Shown piece by piece: positions 1 to 10,764 of a stretch of 64,000 nt of DNA. Source of the stretch: Solea solea. Lineage: Eukaryota > Chordata > Actinopteri > Pleuronectiformes > Soleidae. The stretch lies in contig NC_081134.1 of assembly GCF_958295425.1 (NCBI RefSeq), forward strand, positions 3,335,840-3,399,839, in the 5' to 3' direction. Within the stretch, counting starts at the first letter, position 1; each line of letters opens with the position of its first letter. The translations under genes and the position numbers were made by a program. Below the pieces are notes generated by a model. It did no database searches and was not told where the DNA came from. It saw nothing but the letters and a program-made list of their open reading frames with translations.

Positions 1-472
1 GTTTGTACCCGAAGCAATGCGATTTACGCAAAATCACAGTAATGATATTAACAAGTTAATCCAAAAATGCCCAAGCAATTTATTGATATCCCCACAGTTG
101 TGGCCTTGACCGGTCTTGAAATAAAATCCAGAGTCCACTTTGTCCGAGACCGAGACAAGACCGAGTAAAAATGCAGTCGATTCCGAGACGAGACCGAGAC
201 CTTCAAAAAGTCAAGACCGATCTTGAGTACTACAACACTAGTACTTGCACAAGTATGTTAAGCTCAAAAAACTGAACTGCAGACACATCAATACATGTGA
301 TAATGGCAGCTATTATGGCAATACACTCAAAACATGCCATGCCTCGTAATCATAATGCTATCAGCATTGTTTTCTTGAATTGTTATTTGATTATTTGTTT
401 GCGACAGCTAAATGATGCAGCGTTAGACAGATGTTAAGCAATGCCACACAGAGCCCATGCCGTTGGACCTAC
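1..472. other. svil intron, partly a GAGACCGAGAC-rich repeat
   Basis: This is intronic sequence left of exon 5. About 95-240 holds a diverged dispersed repeat with reiterated gagaccgagac/aagaccgag units, ending in tactacaacactagtac, which resembles the end of a fish DNA-transposon MITE. The rest shows nothing recognisable. Confidence 0.5.
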
Positions 473-1807
473 AACTCAGGTTTATGCTTGGCATTCTCCA
501 GATACGAATGGCGCAGCTGAGCAACTGATACCCTGGTGTCCAAGGTTCCCATCTCCCCGTTAGTAATCCCTGAAGGTGGGATGGCCCTGGATGTCTCCCG
601 GCCGGCTGCTGTCCTCTCCATACGATACATTGCAGTGTGCTGGCTTACACCTATATCTGACATGGAGCGGGTCCTAACCTTAGGTTTGAGCACTCCACTC
701 GTGTCCTTGCTTCTGCTTTTGGCCTGAGGCAACAAAGAGCCCTTCTGGAGGTGGACAGCTGATTCCGTCTGCTGACGATCCAGCTGCTGCTCCCTCTGAG
801 CCTCAGACTCTCCCTCTCTTTGGTAATCTTGTTTTTTCTGCATGTCTTGCTGCTGATTTGGTGGTTCTTGTTGATGGAGCTTATACTCCTGCTGTATTTG
901 GGAGTGTTGTTGTCTTTCAGGCTCTAGCGGATGTCTCGAGTGGTCATAGTGATGTTGCCTTTGTGGCAAAAACTTTGTTGGTTCACAATGCTCTGGATGC
1001 TGAAGTTGAGGCTCTGGATGTTGAATTTGGGGCTCTGAATGCTGAATTTGGGGCTCTTGGTGGTACACAGGGTCTGAGGATTGATGTTGCCTGGGCTGCT
1101 GGCTTACAGACAAGTGTGCAGGCTGTATAGATTTATAAACTCTTTCCTCTTGGCTTTCACGGCTGGAGAGATGCTCCCTTCCCCTTTCTCTGATCCTTTC
1201 AACATTTCTTTCCCTCCCCCTCGGTCTGTCCCGATCCCAGTCTTCCTCCCCTCGACTCATCCTCCTAAGTTCTGGGCTGTAGTTTTGCCAGTCCATATCA
1301 TCATGTCGGCCCCTATGAGGATCATCCACACTCTTTTCCCTCCGGCGTATCTCTGATGGCAACACAGCCTTCCTACTCTTCAGCAAACCCTCTGTATGGG
1401 CCTCTTCCTTCAGGGCCTGCCTGGCCTCTAATCTTGCCTCCTTGTGGGCAGCATAGAGTTTGTCAGCATTCACTCTCCTGCGTGCTGGTACCTCAGGTGG
1501 TACAGAAGGTTTAGCAATGGCCACTGGGGCAGGCATGGCCAAATAGGGCTCTGTGTCCACAGCAGGCCCAGAATGTTGGTACTCTGGAGAAGAGGAAGCA
1601 TAGGCTGTTTGACTGTGGGTATGATGGTGGCCAGGGCTGGGCTGAGGCTGGTGACCAGTCCTTTGTTGGGGAGTGTCTGAGTGCTGTGGCATATAATGAA
1701 CAGTGTTCCTCTGAGTGCAGTGTCTGTTAACCTGGTTCCTGTCTGGACTCCAATCAGGTGGCCTTTGCACTGTTTCATCCCTGGGCAATCGTTCCCTTAC
1801 TCGAATT
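473..1807 (-). CDS. svil: svil coding exon 5 (large, polar, low-complexity)
   Basis: The acceptor is TTTCCCTAAG just above 1807 and the donor is GTAGGT at 467-472. The exon encodes about 445 residues. They are rich in Arg, Glu, Gln, His and Pro, including repeats of a [12 protein letters not shown] unit (residues around 1020-1060 in plus coordinates). It ends in the conserved SVIL block VRTRSMSDI ... [23 protein letters not shown], which is the only strongly conserved stretch. The disordered composition is typical of the supervillin N-terminal region. Confidence 0.92.
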
Positions 1808-4800
1808 CTTAGGGAAAGGAATGAATAAGGGATATTGAGATTTCAACAGACCAAAATCAACTCAACTTAAACAATAATCTATGGTAAAAGGTAAAGTAAA
1901 TCATAAAATACATCACTCACAATATTTCTGACAAATATCTTTTCAACTATTGGTGTACCTTAACTTCAATTGATGACATGTTTCTCGTAGTATAGACAAA
2001 AAAAATCTGGCACATCACAAATCTCTATATCTCTAATGTGTGCTCCAAGCACAAACTGTTCAATAGACTTACACAAGTTTAAGGTTTAGACTATCACAAG
2101 ATCCAGTTGAGGCTCTGTGACTAGGACTAAGAAGCATGCTCTGGGTTTAAATGTTGGACACTCTCTCTCTCTCTCTCTCTCTTTGATGTTTCCGTGCCAA
2201 AAACTAAGCCAAACTATTTTCATCTACAACCTCTTGACCTCCGGTAGGCAAAGGTTGCTCTAATCTTATTGTAGACCTCTAAGCCAGACGTAATTGATGG
2301 GCCTCTAGTTTATCTGACATGGCATGAGGGACTTAAACTGTGGTTGAGCTACATGAGTAAATCCTAACACTAACTTGCATAAGAAGCTGATAAGGCCAAA
2401 AGACACTCACTGCCATTGGCATTCAGTAGATATTTTAAGAACTGATGGAATATTCTCCTTTAAGATATAAAACATGAGTATGTTGGATTTATTTCTTATT
2501 TCTCTGCAAACAGAGCATCAAAGATAAACTCTGTCTTATGTGTACCAATGAAACAATTCCAGCTGAAATCCACCTGTCCATGTAGCTCAAATGCAGGCGG
2601 CGGGCCTTTATCCTTTCATAGGCTTTCCGCAAGTTTGCTATGCTCTGCATTTGGGCCACTGTTGGGTCCAGAAATACATTTCAACGCAAGGACCTGAAAC
2701 ATGAATGGCAATCCTCACAGGACTGAATGAATCAATCAGTCTTTGATGGGGGGGGGGGGGGGGAGGGTAATGTATACAATCCAGAAAATGACACAGACCC
2801 ATACCAGGCAATTTAAAACTACACTTGTTAGCTCTCAAGAGGAGATGCATGTCACCAAGTCACCAAGGGCGCCAGACTCGAGATGAAATTTCATAGGAGT
2901 TAACAAGCCAGAATCTGCAGTGGGGGTTGTGAATGTAGCCTCAGCTGACAAGTGCTGAGTCAGGGACTAAGCTGACAAATGTTGTTATCCCATCATCTCT
3001 GCTAACAAACACCACTCGTGTGCTGATGACGCGGGTCACGAACCTCAAATGTTTAATGGAACCGTGCTCATCTGATCTTGTGTGAGGTCTTTTAGGACTG
3101 CACAGTTTGACACCCTCTTCTTATTCATATTAAGTGCAACATGGTTCAGTGAATCAATTATGAAGACCAGGTTAAAAATGCAAAGAAACAAAATCTGGGT
3201 GCCAATAACACTGCAGAGCAGAGGAGAACAAACTTTACATTACTACCTAAGAACAGACATTAGGATGTCTGTCAGACAATTGGAAAATTAAAGAAATTCC
3301 ACTTTGTTTTATTTACTTATTTGAATGTTTTGTAAGTGTCACATTGTCGTCAGTTGTGTTAGTTAGTTTAAGTTCAGTGTCACTTCCTGTTCTATTTTGT
3401 GTTAGTTAGTTATAGTTTAGTGTCACTTCCTGTTTTATTTTGGTAAGGGGTTTTCTCTACTTCCTGTGAGCACCTCGTCTGCCTTGTTCTGTGTCACGCC
3501 TGATTCCCTGATTGTTTTCACCTGGTGCTCCTTACCCTCACTCCCTACATATACTCCCTTCTCCCACTTTCTGTTGCCAGTGCGTCTTACGTGTGTTGTC
3601 AGCGTCCGTGCCACTTCAAGTTTGAACCAAGTCAGAGATCTTTTGTTGTGTTAGTTTAGCTTATGTTTTTGTTTGTTTTCTCAGTCATTTTAAGTCAAGT
3701 TTAGTGTTTTCTGAGCTGTTCCAGCTCCTCTTTGTTTGCTTGCAAAAGGAGGTAATAAAACCCGTTAAACCATGCTCCTGTTTCTGGCCTCGTGCATTTG
3801 GGGCCAAGCCTTGTGAGAGTTCGTAACAAAGGTGCATTCTAATGGATTATATACTGTATGTACATGTTGTAATCAAAAGGAATTTTAAGAATATAAACCT
3901 TGGTCTTAAAAGAGAAATAGGCACATATCTCAGCAAAATTCCATTGCTACTGGATACAGGTTTAACATGTAAATTAATTGTTGGAAAAATATGTCTGGTG
4001 TGCACAGGTCTTGAAATTAAGGCCATAAATTTAGAGAACAATTTCACTCCAAAAGTTGTATTTTGAGCCAAAGTGAATTTAAAATGTTCTATTATCTTAA
4101 CACATAGGGTATGGAAGCTGTGTTGAGAAACCTGATGCTCTTTGACAGTGCACTCTGGCAACAGCATGATGTGATGACAGTATCAAACCCCATTATTATT
4201 CAAGGCTGACATTATATTTAGCTTCAGAACCATGATCAAGAACATTTATAGGTGTTGACCAGGGAGACAAATCTGTCATGATGTCGTCAAGTCATAGTCA
4301 TCCTAATTGACTGTATTTGACAACTGTTGCTCATTCCTTTTCTGGTAGCATATTTATTTATATTGGAAAGGGCCATCACGCACTTAGCTAATTAACCAAG
4401 CTGCTGTTAGATCAGTGTTGGCTCTCAGGGTAAGTAAGGAAATCACAACCCCTCTTACAAAAACACCCTCTGCGATGTTTCTTCTCACCATATAGCCTTT
4501 CCCTGATGAGCTCCCCAGAGTATCGTTCTATGTGAAACTGGAGCAGGTCAAGAATGACGCAGCCAGACCCACAGACGAGAAAGATCCCAGCAAGCAGCAG
4601 ACAAGCAAACTCAAGCTCAAGCTGCACCAGTTCATTTATTTAACATTTGAGATGCTAACACTGGCATTAAATACACTTTTCCATGTGTATTGTTCAATCT
4701 GGACACGGCTGGATTCTCTACATCTCAATTGTGTTTTAGACCCATTTTTTGTTACCAACTCTATAACAAGAATAAAAGCAGATGCACACATGTGTGATTT

Positions 4801-7800
4801 GTTACAATCGACACGTGGATTGGTGTGAATATCAGTATGGAAAGATGACTTTGTGCTCTGCAGGCAGCAATACAAGAGCAACCGTTACTACTATGTGAGT
4901 ACAAAAGGTGAACAAAGTACAGCCAAGATGAAGCCACAGCTCTTCTCATCAGATTAGCATGGATGGACACGGATTGTTTTGTAACAGATGCCAAGAGGCA
5001 ATCTCTCCATCTCTCAAACTTTGCAAATATTGACACATCTTTTTTGTCGACCCTTTTGGATGCTTCCTTTTTGAGGTTTCTTTGCAACATAGGAAGGTGT
5101 GTGCTGGTGCTGCAGTAGCAATCCATAGCCTCAAAGGACCAGTATGTAAGCGTAAATGCAGTGGAACGGCCAATGAGAGCACCAACTGTCTCTGAACTGC
5201 CCTGTGATTCTGCCATGATGTAAACCACGATGAGTCCAGAGTGTCTTTCCATTACACCCAAGAGTTAATTTAGACTCATTGATTGCCTACTGCACTCTTA
5301 ACATATACCATGATATAGTTCTTTAATTTATTTGTAAGGTGTAAAACACTTTTGACACAAACATATGATGTGCTTGAATCTGGATAAACTCACCCCTGTC
5401 TGTTGAGGATGCTCTGGGCCTGCTGCTCGATGAATAAATCACCAGGTGATATACCATAGCGGTTCGAGGGCAGGGAAGCCCGGCGGGCAGTGCGAGGAGA
5501 GTTGGGCACTGCTGCAATGCTGTAGTCCTTGGTGGAAGTGGGACTTGGCTCCTGGTGGGCAGTCTTTTGGTGGTGTTGGGGCAGAGGCTGCTCCAGAGTT
5601 GTGGTTCTGGAACTGGAGGCGCTTTCTTGAGCCCCTGCGCGCCGGTAGTTCTCCATGTTCATCACCCTTTCCCGCTCTGAATATCTGCTCGGTTTTTCCT
5701 GTGTGGAGGGACGATCTTGATTTGTGCGGGCAGGCCTTGATGTGTTACCAGATGCAGGATCTTGATGAGTCCTCATGTAAACTCTGCCAACTCCAGAGCG
5801 GTATGGCACCCTGGGCTCCCGCGCTGATTCCTCTGCTTCTTCTTTGTCTTTGTCTCGCCTGTGACTAGTCTGTCGACCAGGGGTCTCAGGGTCTCGGTGG
5901 GACCGATGTCGTGGTGTGTAATCAATGTCCTGCTCCTGATCTAATAGGATGCCATAACGCTCTGACAGCTGGCGGCGGCGCTCCGCTTTGTAGCGGGCGA
6001 TGCGTTCAGCCTTGGAACTGAGGCTTGCAGTGTCTGTGGGGGCAGATGAGGTTGTAGAGGAGGTGGATAACGTTACTGGATCAACATACACCAACACTGG
6101 CTCCTGACGCCCACCTCCACCTTTGACCTGAGGAGATCTCTCTGAAGACAACACCTGCTTCTGCGGCGCATCCATGTCCTCTCGACTGTAGTGCCTCACT
6201 GTGGTAAAGAGAGTTACCGTTAATACCAGCTTCTCATCACATTTTCTGATAGTTTAGATATAAACATGCACTAATACTGTACATACGCTATATGGACAAA
6301 ACAATTTGGACACCTGATCATTACACCGACTGTTATGATGTACCCAAACACATATATACAGTACTTTCATGTGGAGTTGGTCCCCTTACAACAGCTTCCA
6401 CTCTTCTTGGAAGACTTTCCTCAAGATGTTTAAGTGTTTATATGGGAATTTGTGTTCATTCCTTCTGTGAAGCATTTATTAGGTCAGGCACTGATGTTGG
6501 ACAAGAAGACCTGGCTCACAATCTCTGTGCGGGTCAAGTTCTTCCACACCAAACTGACCAAACCATGTCTTTATAGTCCTTGTTTGTGCATTGGTGCACA
6601 TGCTTACCCATCAAACAAGGCTCACAGGGGTCTGAGGCGCGGGTGTATCGCGGTGGATCCTCCTCTAACATTCTGTTCGCTACCAAACCACCAGGCACCA
6701 GAGTAGGAGGAACATCGTTTTCAATTCCCTCCATTCGTCGGGCTATTCTCTCCTTCCTGTCAGAGATAGGGGGCAGAGGGGCAGAGGTTAGCAGCTTTTA
6801 CATTTGTCTTTGTCGATACTGTGAAAAGTCAGTGTCAACAGTTCTGAAAATACCTGTTCATCTCCAAATCCTTGGTGACAGGTCCCTCAAAGTATTTCTT
6901 CAACTCTGTAACTGATTGTTTGATCAGATGGTACAAAGTTAATATAATTATATAAAAAAATGTCAATAGTAACAAAGTATTTAATTGTTTTAGTCTACTT
7001 TTGAAGCATTGTTTTATTGGTGAAAGCGTTGCATACCCTTGGGAAGGACAAACAGACGTTTGGCATCTGTGTCTGAAATGCTTTTGACCAAGGCGGTCCT
7101 GTCACTCAAGGAAAAGTCACTCTGAAAACTGAAAGAGAAGACAGTCACAAGCCTGTACTCTGGCCTACTTCTGAAAGTAAAATTGTCAACCCAATATGGG
7201 GCTACCACAAAAGTCTCTTCATCCGTTTGACAGAGGAGTGACAGCAAGATGCCTTTTGAAACCTTCAACCACAATATGTCAAGATGTAAATGTGGCACTG
7301 GATTTCCACACTGCTGGGAAAGAGGCCACAGTATAGGATACACAAGGTAGATAACTGGTGCCTCTGGTGTGCTCTTATTTGAACCTTTGCTACAACTCTG
7401 TCTTAAAAGACTACTCTTAAAGAGGTGATGGCATTTAAAGGTGAGGCTCAGCTGGTGTTACATCCACCAGGATCCAGCTTTAGGAAGTAGGCCACTGAGT
7501 CCTGACACCATTCCAAGTGGAAACAATCATAGCCTTATGTGTCAGCATCAGCAGGTCACAGACACCCACGCAAATGCTAGCACCCAGTTGTCAGTGTATA
7601 TATACTTATACAGGTGCGCAGTGTATATAAACTTTATTTATAAGACCTGATACATTTATTCAATAAAAGCATCTGCATCTACTATCAGTGCAACCAGAGG
7701 AGACTGTAAATGACACACTCACACAAAGAACTCCTAAAGGAGGTATTATGGCTCTAATGCCATGTGAGAAAAAGTGTCTTCGGATAAGCTGCTCCAGACA

Positions 7801-10418
7801 TCTCCAGCTTTTAATCCCTATTGTGCATGATAAGCTAAAACACTTGAGTAAACCTATATCCCTATACTGTATAATACTAATGCAAGGACATTAAATGCTA
7901 TTTAGAAAGTGTTTTGTTTGGCTTTTTCTTCCTCACCTTACGGCTTCTGTTGGAAACGAGGCTGAGGTGCAAAGTTTGACGGGGCCTTTAGATCCAAATC
8001 CTGGGGGGTGAATGAAAGAAATCCATCTGTCAGTATCACTTTGCTGAACCAAACAAAACGTACATTACAGAGGGAAACTGTAGACGTTGGGAGTGTAAGA
8101 CAGTCAACATTACACAATAAAAATGTTAATGTCTAGTGATCAACTCAACGTAATAGAAATCTTAAAACAAAAGTCAACTTTTCAGGTGTCTATCAGGTGA
8201 TATTGGTATTAGTTGGATTAGACTTCTTGACTCTGATGTTAATGTCTTTGCAGCATCAGTAGCAAGTGTCATTTCCAATCCAGTCAGGTACCCACTAGTG
8301 GTTTGTTGGTTTAATTCCCACTGATGATGGATGGAGTCCAGCTGTTTGCCAGACTCCAACAATCTTCAGTCCATTTCTAACTTAAATAACTAATGCAGTA
8401 CCTGCATCTTGGGCTCCAAATGACTCAGTATCAAATGCATTGTTTACTGCCTTGGCCTGACTGCCCTTAGGCATGCGGAAATGGCTCATTGAGCAAAATA
8501 TCTGTCACACTTCTACCACACTGCACCCTCGGTGCCCTGACTAAGTCTGTCAAGTCAACCATTAAACAGTTTTGCAATTAAGAGACGACAAACAGGCTCA
8601 TTTTTGTTTAAAGTCATCAAAGGACTCTTGCCTTTAATGACTTTGACACAGGTGGACAAAAAACTGCGAAATTAAGGAACGTGTGCAGCGAGTGCACGTT
8701 TCAGAGACACATTTAAGCAGCGCTTACTCTTGCCATGACATCAAAATGACCCGGACATAGACAGACAGACGGATGAAAGTGATTCCAATGGCTTTTAATC
8801 CGACTACCTTGATATTATACAGATCATACTGCTATAAAATCTGTTTATTTTTACACTTTATTTTTCAATTTACAACTTTTCTTAGCAAATATTCATTATT
8901 ATATTAAAAACAAATAAAAATACAAGATGCTAGATAGAAATGGAGAGTTGCTCTCTTTCTCTTGGGAGTAAAAACTCACTTCACTTCTGACAGGAAATGT
9001 CCAACTTTTACACACAAACACACGCGTTTCTCAGAAAGCTCACAGATGACCCTTGAGCGCTCAAGTCACAGCGGCAGCAGCCTGTTGTAAAGTTGTATTC
9101 CAGTACAGGAGACAGATCGTGTTACTGTTCCAGACGCCTGCAGAATTCCTCTGACTTATTTTGGCCACTCAACCTCAGTGTGGCAACAGTACAGAACAAG
9201 TGAATGATGAAAAAACCGTGGTATGTAACACTCCCCAAGAAATCAAGTTTAAGGACATTCAAGGACATGTTTTTGGACCAGAGACAGAATAAAAGTCAGA
9301 ATAAGACAACAGGGGGAGAAATATGGGCTGGACTTGGTTTTTTTGCTGCACTCAAAATCAATACATACAAATCAATACATGCCATCGCCTTAAAAGCCAC
9401 ATTTCTTCTCAAATCCACACGTTCAACATTTCTAACGCTCATGGGACTCATTTGTATGCACATACTGTATATGAGCCTGTTTATCTGTCAGACTGTGATT
9501 TAATACGACTGCTCACTCTGATGGAAAGTCCCTTGGACAGAAGTCACTGCTGCTTTCCTAGGTAACGCTTGCAGGTTGTCAACAAAAACAAGCAGCGCAA
9601 GGTCTGAGGCCGGCAGTGCCAGACGGTTTCCAAAGTAAGTAGTGGTGGAGAGAGGGATTTTCTATAAATATTCAGATCTACTAAACAGACTTGCAGATTC
9701 AACAAGGCCATTTAATCCATGAAGCTGTGAACAACACATTTTAAGCTATTTCAAAGACATCATTCTCTAACTGTATAACAATCATTCTTATTCCCATAAA
9801 AAAAGAGAAGAAAATAGCCCACAACATCAGATTTTATAATTCTATCTGTCCACTAGTAGTGTTGTATCGGCTCATCCCTAATAGAGATGTAAACATTCTG
9901 CAACTGCTCAAAATCCTTTTAAGAAGGAATGACTGGATGTGTATGAGGTGGTAAAGCAAATAATAAACCATGAATCACTTGTTTGGCCAAGCTGAGTTCT
10001 TCTGCCAGTTTGGTCAAGTTACAATTTGGATTTGTGTCCTTGTCCTCAAATGAATGAATGAATTAAACTCAAAAGGCCCTGATGCATTTTCCGGGTTGAC
10101 CTATTATGTCACATACCAAAACAACTTCAATTTCTATTATATTTGTGTTAAAGTCTGCCAGCAAAAACTGACTAGGTCAGTTTTAATATGTAATAATAAT
10201 GTAATAACAATTCAATTCCCAAGCAAAGTCTGTGATTACAGTTTACTGTCACTTAAACTCTGTTGTATAGCTCTAAACTGCACCAAGGAGCCTTTCAAGG
10301 TAGAGTTAAGAAAGTGAACAAGGAATCATCAAACCATCCCCTTCTTACAGGCCTTACCTTGGCCACAGGGCTCCACATGGTTCACATGGTAACTAGAGAT
10401 CCAGGGATTTCGAAACAT
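473..10418 (-). CDS. svil: svil (supervillin), 5' part of the gene, five coding exons, continues beyond the left edge
   Basis: Supervillin is a large peripheral membrane protein of the villin/gelsolin superfamily. Its N-terminal half binds F-actin and non-muscle myosin II, and its C-terminal half carries gelsolin-like repeats and a villin headpiece. Only the N-terminal half is present here. The identity rests on blocks shared with human [18 protein letters not shown], then [14 protein letters not shown] (exon 3); [22 protein letters not shown] (first 20 residues, exon 4); and [10 protein letters not shown] plus [18 protein letters not shown] (exon 5). Coding exons in transcript order are 10418-10358, 8000-7937 (or 7942), 6756-6608, 6198-5394 and 1807-473. 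All junctions are GT-AG and the phases agree. About 790 codons are visible. The exon at 473 ends inside the codon after Pro-Glu, at donor GTAGGT, so the next exon lies left of the window. The start is uncertain because two reading frames are possible in exons 1 and 2 (see findings); the internal Met of MEGIEND at 6734 is a third option. Confidence 0.93.
2161..2183. repeat. (CT)n microsatellite
   Basis: About eleven CT dinucleotides in the svil intron. Confidence 0.95.
2748..2763. repeat. poly-G tract
   Basis: Sixteen consecutive G on the plus strand, followed by AGGG. On the svil transcript (minus) strand it is poly-C. Confidence 0.95.
3336..3829 (+). mobile_element. solo LTR or LTR fragment of a fish LTR retroelement
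   Basis: About 490 bp with LTR-like architecture. An internally repeated CACTTCCTGTT block comes first, then a C/T-rich middle (CCTGATTGTTTTCACCTGG), then a polyadenylation signal AATAAAA near 3755, and an end near TTCGTAACA. No gag or pol coding sequence flanks it. A related stretch (CCTGATTGCTTCCACCTGG) occurs at about 40780-40950. The exact ends and target duplication are not resolved, so the limits are approximate. Confidence 0.5.
5394..6198 (-). CDS. svil: svil coding exon 4
   Basis: The acceptor is TTTACCACAG above 6198 and the donor is GTGAGT at 5388-5393. The exon joins in phase to exon 3 (G|TG) and exon 5 (GG|A). It carries the supervillin signature [20 protein letters not shown], followed by [16 protein letters not shown]. 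The human protein has the same motif near residue 100. The rest is Arg/Glu/Ser-rich and probably disordered. Confidence 0.93.
6286..6577 (+). mobile_element. fragment of a dispersed DNA-transposon-type repeat
   Basis: The sequence from TATGGACAAAACAATTTGGACACC to about 6577 (CAACAGCTTCCACTCTTCTTGG, GGTCAGGCACTGATGTTGGAC; first 20 bases of each recognised) has the text of a very common fish repeat. It sits in svil intron 3 only 30 bp from exon 3. The element is truncated and appears to have lost an internal segment around ctctgtgcggg. Family assignment is from memory. Confidence 0.5.
6608..6756 (-). CDS. svil: svil coding exon 3 with the conserved [14 protein letters not shown] start region
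   Basis: The acceptor is CTATCTCTGACAG above 6756 and the donor is GTAAGC at 6602-6607. It encodes [14 protein letters not shown], a variable stretch, then [14 protein letters not shown]. This corresponds to the first residues of mammalian supervillin ([17 protein letters not shown]). The exon opens in the middle of an Arg or Pro codon, so at least one more 5' exon contributes coding sequence unless translation starts at the internal Met at 6734. Confidence 0.92.
6757..7936. other. svil intron 2 (about 1.2 kb)
   Basis: Mostly unique, AT-rich intronic DNA. No gene, RNA or recognisable repeat was seen. Confidence 0.6.
7937..8000 (-). CDS. svil: svil exon 2, with two tandem splice donors
   Basis: The acceptor is TTCATTCACCCCCCAG above 8000. 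Two donors lie five bases apart on the minus strand: GTAAGG (exon end 7942, 59 nt) and GTGAGG (exon end 7937, 64 nt). Each donor keeps a different reading frame open into exon 3. The short form reads [13 protein letters not shown]... ending in P|KERIARR. The long form reads [13 protein letters not shown]... ending in VR|KERIARR. It could also be used partly as 5' UTR if translation begins at the Met in exon 3. Confidence 0.6.
8001..10357. other. svil intron 1 (2.4 kb)
   Basis: Unique-looking DNA. The stretch at about 8400-8620 has balanced composition and no repeat text. It could be a conserved non-coding element, but that needs a cross-species alignment. Nothing else is supported. Confidence 0.5.
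10358..10418 (-). CDS. svil: svil exon 1, candidate start codons
   Basis: Donor GTAAGG lies at 10352-10357. Two start codons suit the two frames: ATG at 10416-10418 ([12 protein letters not shown]...), which pairs with the long form of exon 2, and ATG at 10376-10378 (MWSPVAK), which pairs with the short form. The second is immediately preceded, in frame, by ATG-TGA-ACC (10387-10379), a one-codon upstream ORF. The 5' boundary of the exon is not determined. Possible acceptors or start sites lie between 10420 and 10600. Confidence 0.5.
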
Positions 10419-10568
10419 GTCTGAGGAGGTGACCAGCAGAAGGCCTGGCTGCTCGACTCCCCCTCCTGTGTCAGAGCAGTGGTGACGGTGGTGGGCAAAA
10501 GTTGTGGCAGTGCTAACGGTGAGCAGACAGGCCGGGATGAAAGTGATGACACGAGCACACAGTCACAG

Positions 10569-10597
<29 letters not shown>
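10569..10597. repeat. (CA)n microsatellite
   Basis: About fourteen CA units just upstream of svil exon 1. Confidence 0.95.
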
Positions 10598-10602
<5 letters not shown>

Positions 10603-10717
10603 GGACAGATGAGCTCGGAGCCCAGCAAGAGCCACAGCAGAGCCACAGCCTCGGCTACAAGGAAAGCTAGCCCACCCCAGACTGGCTGTCAGACAGTGCG
10701 AGTGTGTCAGTGCAGCA

Positions 10718-10764
10718 GAGAGAGAGAGAGAGAGAGCGAGACAGGAAGAGAGAGAGAGAGAGAC
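10718..10764. repeat. (GA)n microsatellite, interrupted
   Basis: Two AG runs separated by gcgagacagga. Purine-rich on plus, pyrimidine-rich on the svil sense strand. Confidence 0.9.

Larger units (their letters stand above)
1808..5393. other. svil intron 4 (3.6 kb)
   Basis: The intron holds a CT microsatellite, a 16-base G run, an LTR-like element (about 3336-3829) and otherwise AT-rich unique DNA. Minus-strand open frames at 4412-4627 and 4761-5261 match no family I recognise (see rejected items). Confidence 0.6.

Noticed and set aside
536..1680. Plus-strand ORFs at 536-727, 858-1130, 1081-1356 and 1444-1680
   Set aside because: They are antisense shadows of svil exon 5, whose minus-strand protein is conserved.
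4412..5261. Minus-strand open frames of 71 and 166 codons inside svil intron 4; the first reads like a membrane segment ([20 protein letters not shown]) and has a GTGAGA donor
   Set aside because: No family was recognised, the acceptors are poor, and the neighbouring frames overlap with no consistent phase. Intronic chance ORFs are the simpler explanation, although a retrocopy cannot be excluded without a search.
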